In this document: piece after piece, positions 53,690-61,467 of the stretch | Numbering within the stretch: the first letter of the stretch is position 1 | How the letters are laid out: every line of letters begins with the position of its first letter | Origin: Parahaliea mediterranea | Lineage (GTDB): Bacteria > Pseudomonadota > Gammaproteobacteria > Pseudomonadales > Halieaceae | Assembly (NCBI RefSeq): GCF_017255185.1 | Contig: NZ_JAFKCZ010000018.1 | Coordinates: 1 to 64,000, forward strand | Direction: 5' to 3' | Length of the DNA stretch: 64,000 bases | The notes under the pieces: generated by a model | The model's input: the letters and a program-made list of their open reading frames with translations, nothing else | What the model was told of the DNA's origin: nothing | The model's database searches: none | Position numbers and translations under genes: made by a program

Positions 53690-54658
53690 ATGATAGTACG
53701 TCCTTCACTCCCGGTGGCCCCTTCAATACGCAGGCCGGGCCTTGTCTTAAGTGCATTGCTGCTGGCGGCGGCGCTCCCGTCGGCGGCCCAGGCCGGCTCC
53801 CTGTCAGCGGCGGCACCCAGCGCCCGGGCGGCGGCGGGGGTGAGTGACTTGGGTGGAGCGGTTTTGCCGGATACCTATCGGCAAGGGCTGGAGCTTGACC
53901 TCAAGGTTGCCCAGGCCGCGTTCGATGCGGCCCCGGACAGGGAAGATTCCTACATCTGGCTGGGCCGCCGCTATGGCTATCTCGGTCGCTATGACGAAGC
54001 GGTTGAAGTGTTTAGCGCGGGGCTGGAAAAATTCCCCGACAGCTACAAGTTACTGCGCTTTCGCGGCAGGCACCTGGCGCGAAGCCGGCAGTTTGCCGCG
54101 GCCATCGCCGATTACCAACTGGGGTTGGAAAAGATGCGGGGCCAGGCGGACAGTTTCGAGCCGAACGGCATTCCCAATGCCCTCGACCTCACCACCTCAA
54201 GCTATCGCCAGAATCTTCACTATTACCTTGGGCAAACCTCCTTTGCCGTGGGTGACTACAAGGCGATGTTCGAGCAGCTGGAGAAATCCCGCGAGCCGCT
54301 GGTGGTCCTGCCCTTTGACGATCATGAAATAGCGGTGATTTTCTGGCAAACCATTGCCTTGCGGAAGCAGTCGCGCCACGATCAGGCCAAGGCCCTGCTG
54401 TCGCGCCTGCAAGAGCCCGCGCGGATTCTGGAAAACGCCACCTATTACCAGGCCCTGCGGGTACTCACCGGGCGCGCGGATGAGAGCGGGGAGACCAGTG
54501 GCGATAACCTTGCCAGGTTCGCGCTGGCCATGAAGCGCGAGTTTGCGGGCGATGTGGATGGCGCCCGCGCGGTGCTGGAGGCAATCCTCGCCGACAACGC
54601 CAAAGGCTATTGGCCCGCGGAAGCGGCCCTCGCCCAGCTCTCAACCGGAGCGCGCTGA
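53690..54658 (+). CDS. Exported TPR protein (paralogue B)
   Basis: This 322-residue exported protein has a signal peptide at residues about 1-36 (ending SAAQA). TPRs follow, such as IWLGRRYGYLGRYDEAVEVF and YYLGQTSFAVGDYKAMFEQL. It is a paralogue of the protein at 48897-49826, with the same order of repeats and the shared EPxGxPNA segment. It leads the plus-strand operon, 68 bp before the decarboxylase start. Having two divergent copies in one cluster suggests two partners or a heterodimer. Confidence 0.8.
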   Translation: MIVRPSLPVAPSIRRPGLVLSALLLAAALPSAAQAGSLSAAAPSARAAAGVSDLGGAVLPDTYRQGLELDLKVAQAAFDAAPDREDSYIWLGRRYGYLGRYDEAVEVFSAGLEKFPDSYKLLRFRGRHLARSRQFAAAIADYQLGLEKMRGQADSFEPNGIPNALDLTTSSYRQNLHYYLGQTSFAVGDYKAMFEQLEKSREPLVVLPFDDHEIAVIFWQTIALRKQSRHDQAKALLSRLQEPARILENATYYQALRVLTGRADESGETSGDNLARFALAMKREFAGDVDGARAVLEAILADNAKGYWPAEAALAQLSTGAR

Positions 54659-54726
54659 GAGCCGCGAGGCTTTTGTTCGCGGGCCTATTCATCGGTAGGG
54701 CAAGCAGACCCAGCAGGAGCAGTTGC

Positions 54727-56136
54727 ATGGCGGGCATCAAAGCAGAGGACACCAGGGCATCCCGCAGCGAAGCGGATACGCTGGGCATGGAGGCCGAGGA
54801 AATGCGGCGCCTGGGCCACCGGGTCGTCGATATCGTTGTCGATCGGTTGATAAACCGGGCTGGCGAGCCGGCCATACTCACAGGCGAGGCGGACGAACTG
54901 CTGGCACAACTGGGCGGGCCGATCCCCAATCAGCCGCTGGACCCCGAGGAATCCCTGCGGCTGCTGGCCGAGGTCGCCTTTACCCACCAGCAGCGGGGCG
55001 ATCACCCGCGTTATTTCGCTCGCGTGCCGGGGCCCAGTTCCTTTGGCGCCATACTGGGTGATTGGCTGGGCACGGGTTTCAATGCCATCACCGCATCCTG
55101 GGCGGGAGGCTCCGGCCCGGCCACGCTGGAATTGGTGGTGATCGACTGGTTGCGGCAGCTGCTGGGCCTGCCCTCGGACTATGAGGGGGTACTCGTTAGC
55201 GGCGGTTCCCACGCCAGCCTGACGGCCTTCGCGGCGGTGCAGGCGCAGCGCGGAACCGGCACAGTGTACCTGACCGACCAAACCCATTCCTCCCTGCCCC
55301 GGGCGCTGAAAGTGTTGGGCTTTAGTGAATCACAGATTCATATCCTGCCGTCCGATGAGCAGTTCCGGATGCCCGTGCAGGCCCTGCGCGAGGCCATCGC
55401 CGGGCATCGCCGCGCCGGGGCCAGGCCGCTGATGGTGATCGGCACCGCCGGCACCACAAACACCGGCACTGTCGACCCCCTGCCCGAGCTGGCCGCGATC
55501 TGCGAGGCGGAAGAGTTGTGGTTGCACGTGGACGCCGCCTACGGTGGGCCCGGTTGCCTGAGCGCCAGTGGGCGGGAGGACTTGAAAGGCATTGAGCTGG
55601 CGCATTCGCTGGTGCTGGACCCGCACAAGTGGCTGTTCCAGCCCTACGACGCAGGTTGCCTGCTTATCCGCCCGGGCATGCTTGAGCGCAGCTTCGATAT
55701 GAACCCGGAATACCTGCGCGATGTCACGGCCGGCACGGGCGAAGTGGACTTTCGCAATCGCGGGTTGGAACTGACGCGGCGAACCCGGGCCGCCAAGCTG
55801 TGGTTGAGCCTGCGAACCTATGGCGTGGAGCGGTTTCGCGAGGCGATCGATCACGGCCTCAATCTGGCGCGCGAGGCGCAGAAGTACCTGGCCGCCAACC
55901 CGCGGCGATGGGAAATCATCGTGCCGGCGCAGCTCGGCATCGTCTGTTTCGCGCTTCGCGGCGCGGGCGATGATGAGCATGAGGAGCGGGTCAGGCTCTT
56001 GTCCGAGAGCGGCTATGCCTGTATTTCGTCCACGCGCCTGAAGGGAAAGACGGTATTCAGGCTCTGTACGATCAACCCCTTGACAAGTACCGATGATCTC
56101 GAGGGTACAATCGACAGGCTGGCCGCTCTCTCGTGA
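54727..56136 (+). CDS. Group II PLP decarboxylase (aromatic-L-amino-acid decarboxylase-like)
   Basis: This 469-residue PLP decarboxylase of the AADC/glutamate decarboxylase group has its PLP lysine in LDPHKWLFQPYDAG near residue 302. The aldehyde-contacting Asp is in LHVDAAYGGP. The flexible-loop Tyr that separates true decarboxylases from aldehyde synthases is present (NPEYLRD). The substrate is probably an aromatic or other bulky amino acid. The ATG at 54727 has AGGAG seven bases upstream; a longer frame overlaps the TPR gene. It presumably makes an amine inside the cell for the cluster's oxidative steps. Confidence 0.88.
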   Translation: MAGIKAEDTRASRSEADTLGMEAEEMRRLGHRVVDIVVDRLINRAGEPAILTGEADELLAQLGGPIPNQPLDPEESLRLLAEVAFTHQQRGDHPRYFARVPGPSSFGAILGDWLGTGFNAITASWAGGSGPATLELVVIDWLRQLLGLPSDYEGVLVSGGSHASLTAFAAVQAQRGTGTVYLTDQTHSSLPRALKVLGFSESQIHILPSDEQFRMPVQALREAIAGHRRAGARPLMVIGTAGTTNTGTVDPLPELAAICEAEELWLHVDAAYGGPGCLSASGREDLKGIELAHSLVLDPHKWLFQPYDAGCLLIRPGMLERSFDMNPEYLRDVTAGTGEVDFRNRGLELTRRTRAAKLWLSLRTYGVERFREAIDHGLNLAREAQKYLAANPRRWEIIVPAQLGIVCFALRGAGDDEHEERVRLLSESGYACISSTRLKGKTVFRLCTINPLTSTDDLEGTIDRLAALS

Positions 56137-56221
56137 TTTCCGTGGTGCTTCAAACTACCCTGTCGCCGAGACCCGGCGGAACACGGCGAATAAGATGCGC
56201 AACGCGATGTCGCGCCACTAT

Positions 56222-56773
56222 TCAGGGCGCCGAAATCACTTCCATCCTATCCGCGCGGCACAGGTTCTTACTTCTATCGAAGCTGCGAACGGGGTTGGTC
56301 ACGTAGCGGACCCCCGACAATTTCACCGTTGCGCCTTTGGGTATGTCCCGCTTGACCGCGGTATCGTTTTCGTCGAGCTGGGCCGATGACCGGCAGTGGC
56401 GCTTCCAGTCGTCTCTTCCCTTTGCGTCAACCACGCCCGCTCCACGAAATATTCCGACAACATCCGGCAATGGCGCGTACTCGGGTGCCCAGGCAGGCGT
56501 GGGGGCTGGTTTCGTCGGCTCAAACTTTGCGTAGGCGGCCCGACATGCCTCAACCTCGGAGTCCGGCACCGAGGCGCCACCCTTTAGTTTCCTGGACGGA
56601 ATCAGGCAGGCCCGGAAGCACTCGGTGTTCCTCGCCGAGCGACACTCCATTGCCTTCATCTCCAACTCTTCCCACAGCGTTTGTTGAGCCCGGGCAGCCG
56701 GGGTGAGCGCGCTGGTCAAAACCACTAGCGCGAGCGCAGTTTGTAAGGTGGTGCGGACCGATAACTTACCCAT
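56222..56773 (-). CDS. Exported Cys-rich protein of unknown function
   Basis: This 183-residue exported protein has a signal peptide at residues about 1-29 (ending TPAARA). The mature part has six Cys residues (MECRSARNTECFRACL and others) and a Pro-rich linker. No family was recognised. The ATG at 56773 has AAGGA upstream and gives a good signal peptide. It is at the far end of the integron-like region and could be its last cassette, but no attC was seen beside it. Confidence 0.6.
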   Translation of the reverse strand: MGKLSVRTTLQTALALVVLTSALTPAARAQQTLWEELEMKAMECRSARNTECFRACLIPSRKLKGGASVPDSEVEACRAAYAKFEPTKPAPTPAWAPEYAPLPDVVGIFRGAGVVDAKGRDDWKRHCRSSAQLDENDTAVKRDIPKGATVKLSGVRYVTNPVRSFDRSKNLCRADRMEVISAP

Positions 56774-56848
56774 CAAGATATCCTTTTCAATGTAAGAATC
56801 GTTTTCGGAGGTATGTTTCATGCTTGGAGCAATACCTGGTCTGTGTCG

Positions 56849-57295
56849 CTAAATGTCAATATATAGCCGCAGCATATCCTTGTGTTGTATGCCATTTTCA
56901 AAAATTGGCGCCGAATAGTTGGATAGGAAATGATCCTTGATTATCGAATCCACTCTAAAACCGATGCGCTGATAGTAGCCGAGCTGATAGCCGAACGAAC
57001 CCGTGCCGAGCTCAACCCTTTTGACGTCTCTATCCGCCAATGAAGCAAGGGTGAATTTCAGTAAATCAGAACCAATTCCGCGGCCTTGGTGTTCGGGATA
57101 CACGGAAATATTATAGATTTCGGCGATCGCTGGGCCAATCATTCCGGCTACAGCCACGCCAAGGAGATCTGACTGCTGTGATACCGCAAAGCACCAGGAG
57201 TCGGGCAAGTAGGATGAAATGCTTTCCGTGGAAGGGTCGGCTTCGAGCAATAGACCAAGCGGTATGTCGGCACTGGCGATCTCTGAAAATAGCAT
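56849..57295 (-). CDS. GNAT-family acetyltransferase (possible cassette gene)
   Basis: This 148-residue GNAT has the acetyl-CoA loop ISVYPEHQGRGIGSDLL near residue 72 and the C-terminal LGYYQRIGFR. The ATG at 57295 begins MLFSEIASADIP; the longer frame crosses a hairpin region. Stand-alone acetyltransferases of this kind are common integron cargo. The acceptor is unknown. Confidence 0.75.
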   Translation of the reverse strand: MLFSEIASADIPLGLLLEADPSTESISSYLPDSWCFAVSQQSDLLGVAVAGMIGPAIAEIYNISVYPEHQGRGIGSDLLKFTLASLADRDVKRVELGTGSFGYQLGYYQRIGFRVDSIIKDHFLSNYSAPIFENGIQHKDMLRLYIDI

Positions 57296-57298
57296 TAT

Positions 57299-57408
57299 GC
57301 AACCGGCCGCAGCGCTAGTCGCTGCGGTTTTTGATGTCGTGACTCGGGATTTCCACCAGGCCAAGGGCGCCCAGTTTTAGCGTACCGCCATGTGCTAAGT
57401 GTTGTATG
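57299..57408 (-). other. Degenerate attC-like region between two GNAT genes
   Basis: The gap between two GNAT genes holds the perfect stem CCGCAGC-7 nt-GCTGCGG (57307-57327), then GGTTGCAT on the minus strand at the gene's start, and TACAAC near the end of the upstream gene. The layout resembles an attC site, but the boxes are poor matches. Confidence 0.3.
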
Positions 57409-57847
57409 TATAAAAGTGCCAAGTGCTTTTACCTGTATCCAAAGAGTCGTAGAGTTTTTGCGCGGTTTCATTACTCGGTGCCGTAACCCATTGTAACCTT
57501 GCCGCGCCATTTTGATCTGCAAAGCTTCGACAGTGTTCAATGAGTTTGCGAGCGATGCCCTTGCCACGATGATCGGGGCAAATATAGAGGTCGTTGAGGA
57601 CAGCTACCTTTGCCGCGATTGTTGAAGTGAAGGTGAAATATACGGTGGCGAAACCAATGACTTTGCCTGATTCGCGGTAGGCAAATTGGCAGCCAAAGGG
57701 GTTGGCCTCATTGAACTGGGAAAAGAACTCGCGATTTCTCGAAGTTGATATATTTTTGACTTGGTAAAACTGCTGGTATTGCTCAATCAATGGCAATACT
57801 TCTTCAAGATCTTCTTCTGATACTGGCTCTATCACGTGATTCCTCAT
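57395..57847 (-). CDS. GNAT-family acetyltransferase (possible cassette gene)
   Basis: This 150-residue GNAT has the acetyl-CoA loop LYICPDHRGKGIARKLI near residue 90 and the closing ETAQKLYDSLDTGKSTWHFY. The base composition is AT-richer than the chromosome around it. The acceptor is unknown. It resembles many small acetyltransferases found as gene cassettes. Confidence 0.78.
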   Translation of the reverse strand: MRNHVIEPVSEEDLEEVLPLIEQYQQFYQVKNISTSRNREFFSQFNEANPFGCQFAYRESGKVIGFATVYFTFTSTIAAKVAVLNDLYICPDHRGKGIARKLIEHCRSFADQNGAARLQWVTAPSNETAQKLYDSLDTGKSTWHFYTYNT

Positions 57848-58068
57848 TGACGCCGACGAAGGCTAAATCCAAATATCCGCGAGTACCGCTGCCTTTGATT
57901 TATTCCGGCATAAAGTTGACCCATATATGACCCGGGGTCTCTTGCCAAATCCACTGTATCTTATTGCCAATGCACAGCACCGCCAACAGCGGAAGAACAA
58001 AAAGATATGTCGCGCGTGAGACACGACCTGTCCTGATTTACTGGGCGCCCTAGTACCCAGGCCTGGAA
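57848..58068. other. Intergenic stretch without a supported gene
   Basis: This 221-bp stretch lies between two minus-strand genes. A 69-residue frame crosses it (57863-58072) but has no ribosome-binding site, no family likeness and a biased composition. No clear attC was recognised. Confidence 0.4.
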
Positions 58069-58854
58069 TCATGGGTCATGACGCGACAGCAACCGCACCA
58101 TTTCCTCCGCGACCAATGCAGCCGATGGCAAAAACATAGTTGAAACGATGCGTTGATCGACTACGACCGTATGCTTGTCAGCCAATGTGTCTTTATTCTG
58201 GGCGTGTGCTCCATTCTTGCGGAGTTGGTCCTCGACAAGGAACGGCAACAAGCTACCTTGCTTGGCCCATGACTTGGATCGTTCGGTCGAGTTCGGGAAC
58301 CCCGCCACACGCTTTCCTTTCACCAGATAGCTGCCGTTCCTTAGCGTGGCATTGGCAAAGCCGCCAGGCCCATGTCCACAACCACCCACGACACCGCCAT
58401 TTTCGTAAATGCCTCCGATGAGTTTCATTAGTTCCTCGTTGGACGCGACGTCGAACAAGATACCGTAGCCACCACCGACATACACGGCCTGATACTGGGC
58501 AATATCTATTTGACTTGGCTTTAGCGTGTTTGCAACCTTGCCCAAGAAGTTCTCATATTTTATGGCATAGCTACTAATGCCCAGCGGATCCATCATGAAC
58601 TCAACTGGCCCGCCTTGAGGCGAAACGAAATCGACCTCATAACCGTGCATTACGAAGATATGAAAAGGTGGAGCATATTCCCAAAGGTTGTTTCGTGCAT
58701 CGTGCTGCTCGGGGTCGCCCATGTCGACAACATTTGAAGCGACAAAGAGAATCTTGCTTTTTTCCGCAGAGAATGCTGCAGCCGGAGCAAGCACTAATGC
58801 AGCCAAGCAACACCTAAGCGCCAAAGCATACGCTTTCTTCGTCAATAGCTTCAC
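58069..58854 (-). CDS. Exported DJ-1/PfpI-fold protein with altered nucleophile
   Basis: This 261-residue exported protein has the DJ-1/PfpI glutamine-amidotransferase-like fold. A signal peptide ends near PAAAFSA. The fold core has ILFVASNVVDMGDP and AVYVGGGYGILFDV. The elbow reads GGVVGGCGHGPGGFA: in most relatives it is xCHGP, so Gly stands at the catalytic Cys position and Cys one residue earlier. A GTG start at 58854 is preferred, as it gives a normal signal peptide; an ATG at 58920 would add 22 residues read from a hairpin region. The role is unknown. Confidence 0.7.
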   Translation of the reverse strand: MKLLTKKAYALALRCCLAALVLAPAAAFSAEKSKILFVASNVVDMGDPEQHDARNNLWEYAPPFHIFVMHGYEVDFVSPQGGPVEFMMDPLGISSYAIKYENFLGKVANTLKPSQIDIAQYQAVYVGGGYGILFDVASNEELMKLIGGIYENGGVVGGCGHGPGGFANATLRNGSYLVKGKRVAGFPNSTERSKSWAKQGSLLPFLVEDQLRKNGAHAQNKDTLADKHTVVVDQRIVSTMFLPSAALVAEEMVRLLSRHDP

Positions 58855-58895
58855 GTTCAATGAGTCCTTTGTCTGGTGCACAATGCCTGTCGCAG

Positions 58896-58916
58896 CGGCA
58901 TACCGCCGATATGCCG
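58896..58916. repeat. Inverted repeat between two cassette-like genes
   Basis: CGGCAT and ATGCCG flank a 9-base centre (58896-58916) in the short spacer between the DJ-1-fold gene and the upstream gene. It could be a decayed attC arm; the outer R-boxes were not recognised. Confidence 0.3.
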
Positions 58917-59363
58917 TCACATGTCTAAATCAAAATTGCAACCTTTGAAACTACTGTCGTACGGAGGTAGTAGATGAATGCTCGCTCCCCTCAGTCTACT
59001 AGCTTCAAATACCCCAACTGCGTTAACGACAAAACCCTCTAGATGTTCTCTATCGTAAGACTGGGAGATTTCCAAGGAAATTTTTGATCGAGCGCGTCCG
59101 GCTTGCATTGACTCGCAGTTGGGATACAAGAAATCTCCGTCGTAGGCGACTGCCAAAAAACCGTCTGTTTGAATCAGGTATCCTTCATAAACAACTAGAT
59201 ATTTTGTTAGCGAATACGTGTCAAACCTTTTTGTTTCCAGGGCTTTTGCGACGAAATGAATATCCTTGGCTTTGTCTTCCTCCGAGCGGAACTTTAGCCA
59301 GCAAGAACAAGCCTGCGCAGTTTGGGAAAACGATAAGGCTAGCATCAATGAAAGAATTCGCAT
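58917..59363 (-). CDS. Exported protein of unknown function (possible cassette gene)
   Basis: This 148-residue exported protein has a signal peptide (MRILSLMLALSFSQTAQA) and a mature N-terminus CSCW. No lipobox is present, since the -3 residue is not Leu-like. No family was recognised. The ATG at 59363 is chosen for the signal peptide. There are only 26 bp to the upstream gene's stop, so the two may share one cassette. Confidence 0.55.
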   Translation of the reverse strand: MRILSLMLALSFSQTAQACSCWLKFRSEEDKAKDIHFVAKALETKRFDTYSLTKYLVVYEGYLIQTDGFLAVAYDGDFLYPNCESMQAGRARSKISLEISQSYDREHLEGFVVNAVGVFEASRLRGASIHLLPPYDSSFKGCNFDLDM

Positions 59364-59389
59364 GATTAGACTAATGCATAATGCAGGAA

Positions 59390-59797
59390 TCAGCCGCCGA
59401 AGGTCGGCCTGGAAACTCTTGTTAACCGCGCCGCGACTAGCATTGGAAACCAAATACCAATCACTGCACAGATTTGAAAGTATGCAAGTCTATATGGGTG
59501 GGCCCAGCTTCCGGAATAGCCAACACTGAATCCTAGATAACTCACAAACAGCAGGCTTGTCACGCATGCAGCCAATAACGAGAACTTCGGAAATATCAAG
59601 TCCACAACTCCCTCTGCCATAGCCAGCACCCAATAAATTGCAGTGACTATACTTAAAGTCAAGCCCCAGGAATATCCACCCCTATACTCTCGTCCGATGC
59701 CATCGGCCACCAAGTGTCCCATACTGTAGGCAGCAACCAGTATCAGAACTCGAATCAGTGACTGCAACACAAGCAGGTATATCAGTCGCTTTTTCAT
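59390..59797 (-). CDS. Four-TM membrane protein of unknown function (cassette gene)
   Basis: This 135-residue protein has about four membrane helices ([73 protein letters not shown]). No family was recognised. The ATG at 59797 is used because the frame upstream of it lies in the attC boundary of the preceding cassette. Membrane proteins of unknown role are frequent integron cargo. Confidence 0.6.
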   Translation of the reverse strand: MKKRLIYLLVLQSLIRVLILVAAYSMGHLVADGIGREYRGGYSWGLTLSIVTAIYWVLAMAEGVVDLIFPKFSLLAACVTSLLFVSYLGFSVGYSGSWAHPYRLAYFQICAVIGIWFPMLVAARLTRVSRPTFGG

Positions 59798-59810
59798 CCC
59801 GGTTAGCGCT

Positions 59811-59878
59811 TCAAACAAAGTCCGGTTTAGAGCTGCGAAGCGGCGGGAAACCGGTCGCTGTGCAGCCGTTGGTTATGT
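59811..59878 (-). other. attC site of the OB-fold cassette
   Basis: On the minus strand, the R'' box ACATAAC (59878-59872) holds the stop codon of the upstream gene. It is followed by an inner stem, ACCGGTTT paired with AAACCGG, and ends at G-TTTGAA (59816-59811), where the next cassette begins. Length is 68 nt. The R'' box matches that of the first cassette. Confidence 0.6.
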
Positions 59879-60508
59879 TCTTCTCGAAATGCTGCACTTT
59901 CGAATTAATGGCGCAAGAGAGAAAGAATCAATCACCCCCGAAACCTGAACAAGCTCGCCTTTATTGATCGTAAGCAAAGCTTCTTTATGATTCTCCTCGA
60001 ACACTGCGATGACATGGATACCATAATTTTGCTCATTTTTTGACGTTAAGCTCACCCACAAGTACCCGTCGCGCTCCTCGCTCACAGAAGAAAATGTAGC
60101 TGTCCAAGCCACTTTCTGCCCAACATAGTTCTTCTCGAACTGGTCCCGTTGTAGCTCCGTCAGATCCTTGTCTTTCCATGACTCATAAAAGAGATCCATA
60201 TCATTTAGTAGCGAAGTTGACTCGACGATCTTCTCAAATTTATCGGCTCTATCCTCTAAAGTTTCCCCCGAAATTGGCTGATCCTGCGGGAGAGGCGAAA
60301 CCGAATGTGTCGGGTTGGCATTAACCCTTTCCGGTTCGCTTCTCTGTAGTTGCTTTCGGATTTCTTCCACGTTGTTTTCAAGAACCGCTATCCGAAAATC
60401 CCGCGGTTTAACGAAAAGCACATCCATTACCTTCCATATACCCGCAACCAAAGGAATAAGCCCTGCAAAAAAACTAATGACAGGATTTTGTTGGATTATT
60501 TCCAGCAC
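59873..60508 (-). CDS. Membrane-anchored coiled-coil/OB-fold-like protein (cassette gene)
   Basis: This 211-residue protein has one N-terminal membrane helix (NPVISFFAGLIPLVAGIW), then a coiled-coil stretch (AVLENNVEEIRKQLQRSE), then a C-terminal beta domain with an OB-fold-like pattern (GQKVAWTATFSSVSEE; LLTINKGELVQVSGVI). It has no known function. GTG start at 60508. Its stop codon lies in the R'' box of its attC, and the cassette boundary is 25 bp before its start, so the cassette fits the gene tightly. Confidence 0.65.
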   Translation of the reverse strand: MLEIIQQNPVISFFAGLIPLVAGIWKVMDVLFVKPRDFRIAVLENNVEEIRKQLQRSEPERVNANPTHSVSPLPQDQPISGETLEDRADKFEKIVESTSLLNDMDLFYESWKDKDLTELQRDQFEKNYVGQKVAWTATFSSVSEERDGYLWVSLTSKNEQNYGIHVIAVFEENHKEALLTINKGELVQVSGVIDSFSLAPLIRKCSISRRT

Positions 60509-60527
60509 AAACTTTGTCCTCTATCAG

Positions 60528-60617
60528 ACATAACGTCGCGTTAACCGGTGGCCTGCGGCGAAGCCGCGTTTAGGCTGTCCGGCGCCGCAAGGCGCGTAGT
60601 TGAACGCCTGGTTAATG
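60528..60617 (-). other. attC site of the second cassette
   Basis: On the minus strand this runs from the R'' box CATTAAC (60617-60611), through L'' GGCGTTCAAC and L' GGTTAACGCGAC, to the R' box G-TTATGT (60534-60528). The cassette's own 5' end is TTAATGG, which complements CATTAAC exactly, as cassette theory predicts. Confidence 0.7.
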
Positions 60618-60909
60618 GCGCTCTGGGAAAGCCATCCCGTGTACCCCGTTGCCGGAGCGAAAGCGTAGGCTTTCCTGAAACAAAGCCGCCGGGAACGGAA
60701 CTACCAATAATGTCGTGCCCAGCGAAATCTACGCAAGCACCACCAGGAACGAAGCCACGTCTCCGCGGAGACGTTTTTGGGTTATAGATGGCACCAGGAA
60801 CGGAAGCGCGTGGATATAAGTTGCGGAGAATTCCTGAGACTGGGTACTTTGATCGAAGTGCTTGAATCGTTGTGAACTCCATTTCTTGATTCCTTGGCGA
60901 ATGCGCCCA
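60618..60909. other. Cassette without a clear gene; palindrome and direct repeats
   Basis: About 290 bp lies between two attC sites. The best frame (minus strand from 60882) has no ribosome-binding site, no family likeness, and runs into the attC. Instead the cassette holds the perfect 18-bp palindrome ACGTCTCCGCGGAGACGT (60757-60774) followed by TTTTT on the plus strand, flanked by CACCAGGAACG at 60741-60751 and 60792-60802. It may be an RNA or regulatory cassette. Confidence 0.45.
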
Positions 60910-60998
60910 TTAACGCCCGCATTTGGGGCGGCGAAGCGACAGCGTAGCCGTCCCAGCCGCATGCCTTTTATGCGGCGAACAACATGCGCTTGTTATGT
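60910..60998 (-). other. attC site of the first cassette
   Basis: On the minus strand this runs from ACATAAC (60998-60992), L'' AAGCGCAT, an inner stem GCCGCAT / ATGCGGC, then L' AAATGCGG, to G-TTAATGG (60914-60908). Length is about 89 nt. The cassette's own 5' end, TTATGT, complements ACATAAC. Confidence 0.72.
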
Positions 60999-61024
60999 TT
61001 TGTAGCATCACTTTTGGATCACCT

Positions 61025-61228
61025 TTACTTATAAAACGTAACCTTCAGGCCATTTTTATTTTGTTCAAGGGACTTTACTTTTTTGCCGACATAATCAGGA
61101 AGCAAGTCTTTATTTCCAAGGTAGTAGGATTTACCTTTTTGGATAAGCGCTCCACTTTTAACCAATGACTCAAAATCTATCGGCTTTTCTAGTTCCTCAT
61201 TCAACTTCTCATACTCCTCTCTATCCAC
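61025..61228 (-). CDS. Small protein of unknown function (first cassette)
   Basis: This 67-residue acidic-then-basic protein (VDREEYEKLNEELEKPIDF, then KSYYLGNKDLLPDYVGKKV) matches no recognised family. The GTG start at 61228 has AAGGAG eight bases upstream. The cassette boundary at about 61254 is only 26 bp before it, which rules out the longer frame. It is in first position next to the integrase pseudogene and is AT-rich. Confidence 0.6.
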   Translation of the reverse strand: MDREEYEKLNEELEKPIDFESLVKSGALIQKGKSYYLGNKDLLPDYVGKKVKSLEQNKNGLKVTFYK

Positions 61229-61247
61229 AGTTCTTCTCCTTGAGAAA

Positions 61248-61285
61248 CATAACAGTCCGTTAATGAGGCCTCCGGCCTCATAATA
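61248..61285 (-). other. Candidate attI or residual attC at the array start
   Basis: The first cassette begins at G-TTATGT (61254-61248, minus strand). Next to it lies the perfect hairpin GAGGCC-TCC-GGCCTC (61265-61279... read on the plus strand), with CATTAAC between. This is either the attI site or a left-over attC of a lost cassette. The rest of 61286-61467 holds no gene and should contain the integrase and cassette promoters; none was identified with confidence. Confidence 0.45.
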
Positions 61286-61467
61286 TATATTAGGGGGTAT
61301 ACCTTTTAAGTTGCTGGCTTGGATGATTGCATGACAAGTCATTGATAAATCGAGCAAAATAAGTTGATCAAATTTGATGCTCGAAGAAAAAGGTAAAGCC
61401 CTCGATTCTTATCTCCGCAAAAGGTATAGCCGGCCTGCCGGAACATTTCAAGGACGAGGTGTGACCC

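Noticed and set aside
57863..58072. 69-codon frame between a GNAT gene and the DJ-1-fold gene
   Set aside because: It overlaps the end of the DJ-1-fold gene, has no start signals and no likeness to any family.
60541..60882. 113-codon minus-strand frame in the second cassette
   Set aside because: No ribosome-binding site, composition unlike a protein, and the frame runs through the palindrome and into the attC site.
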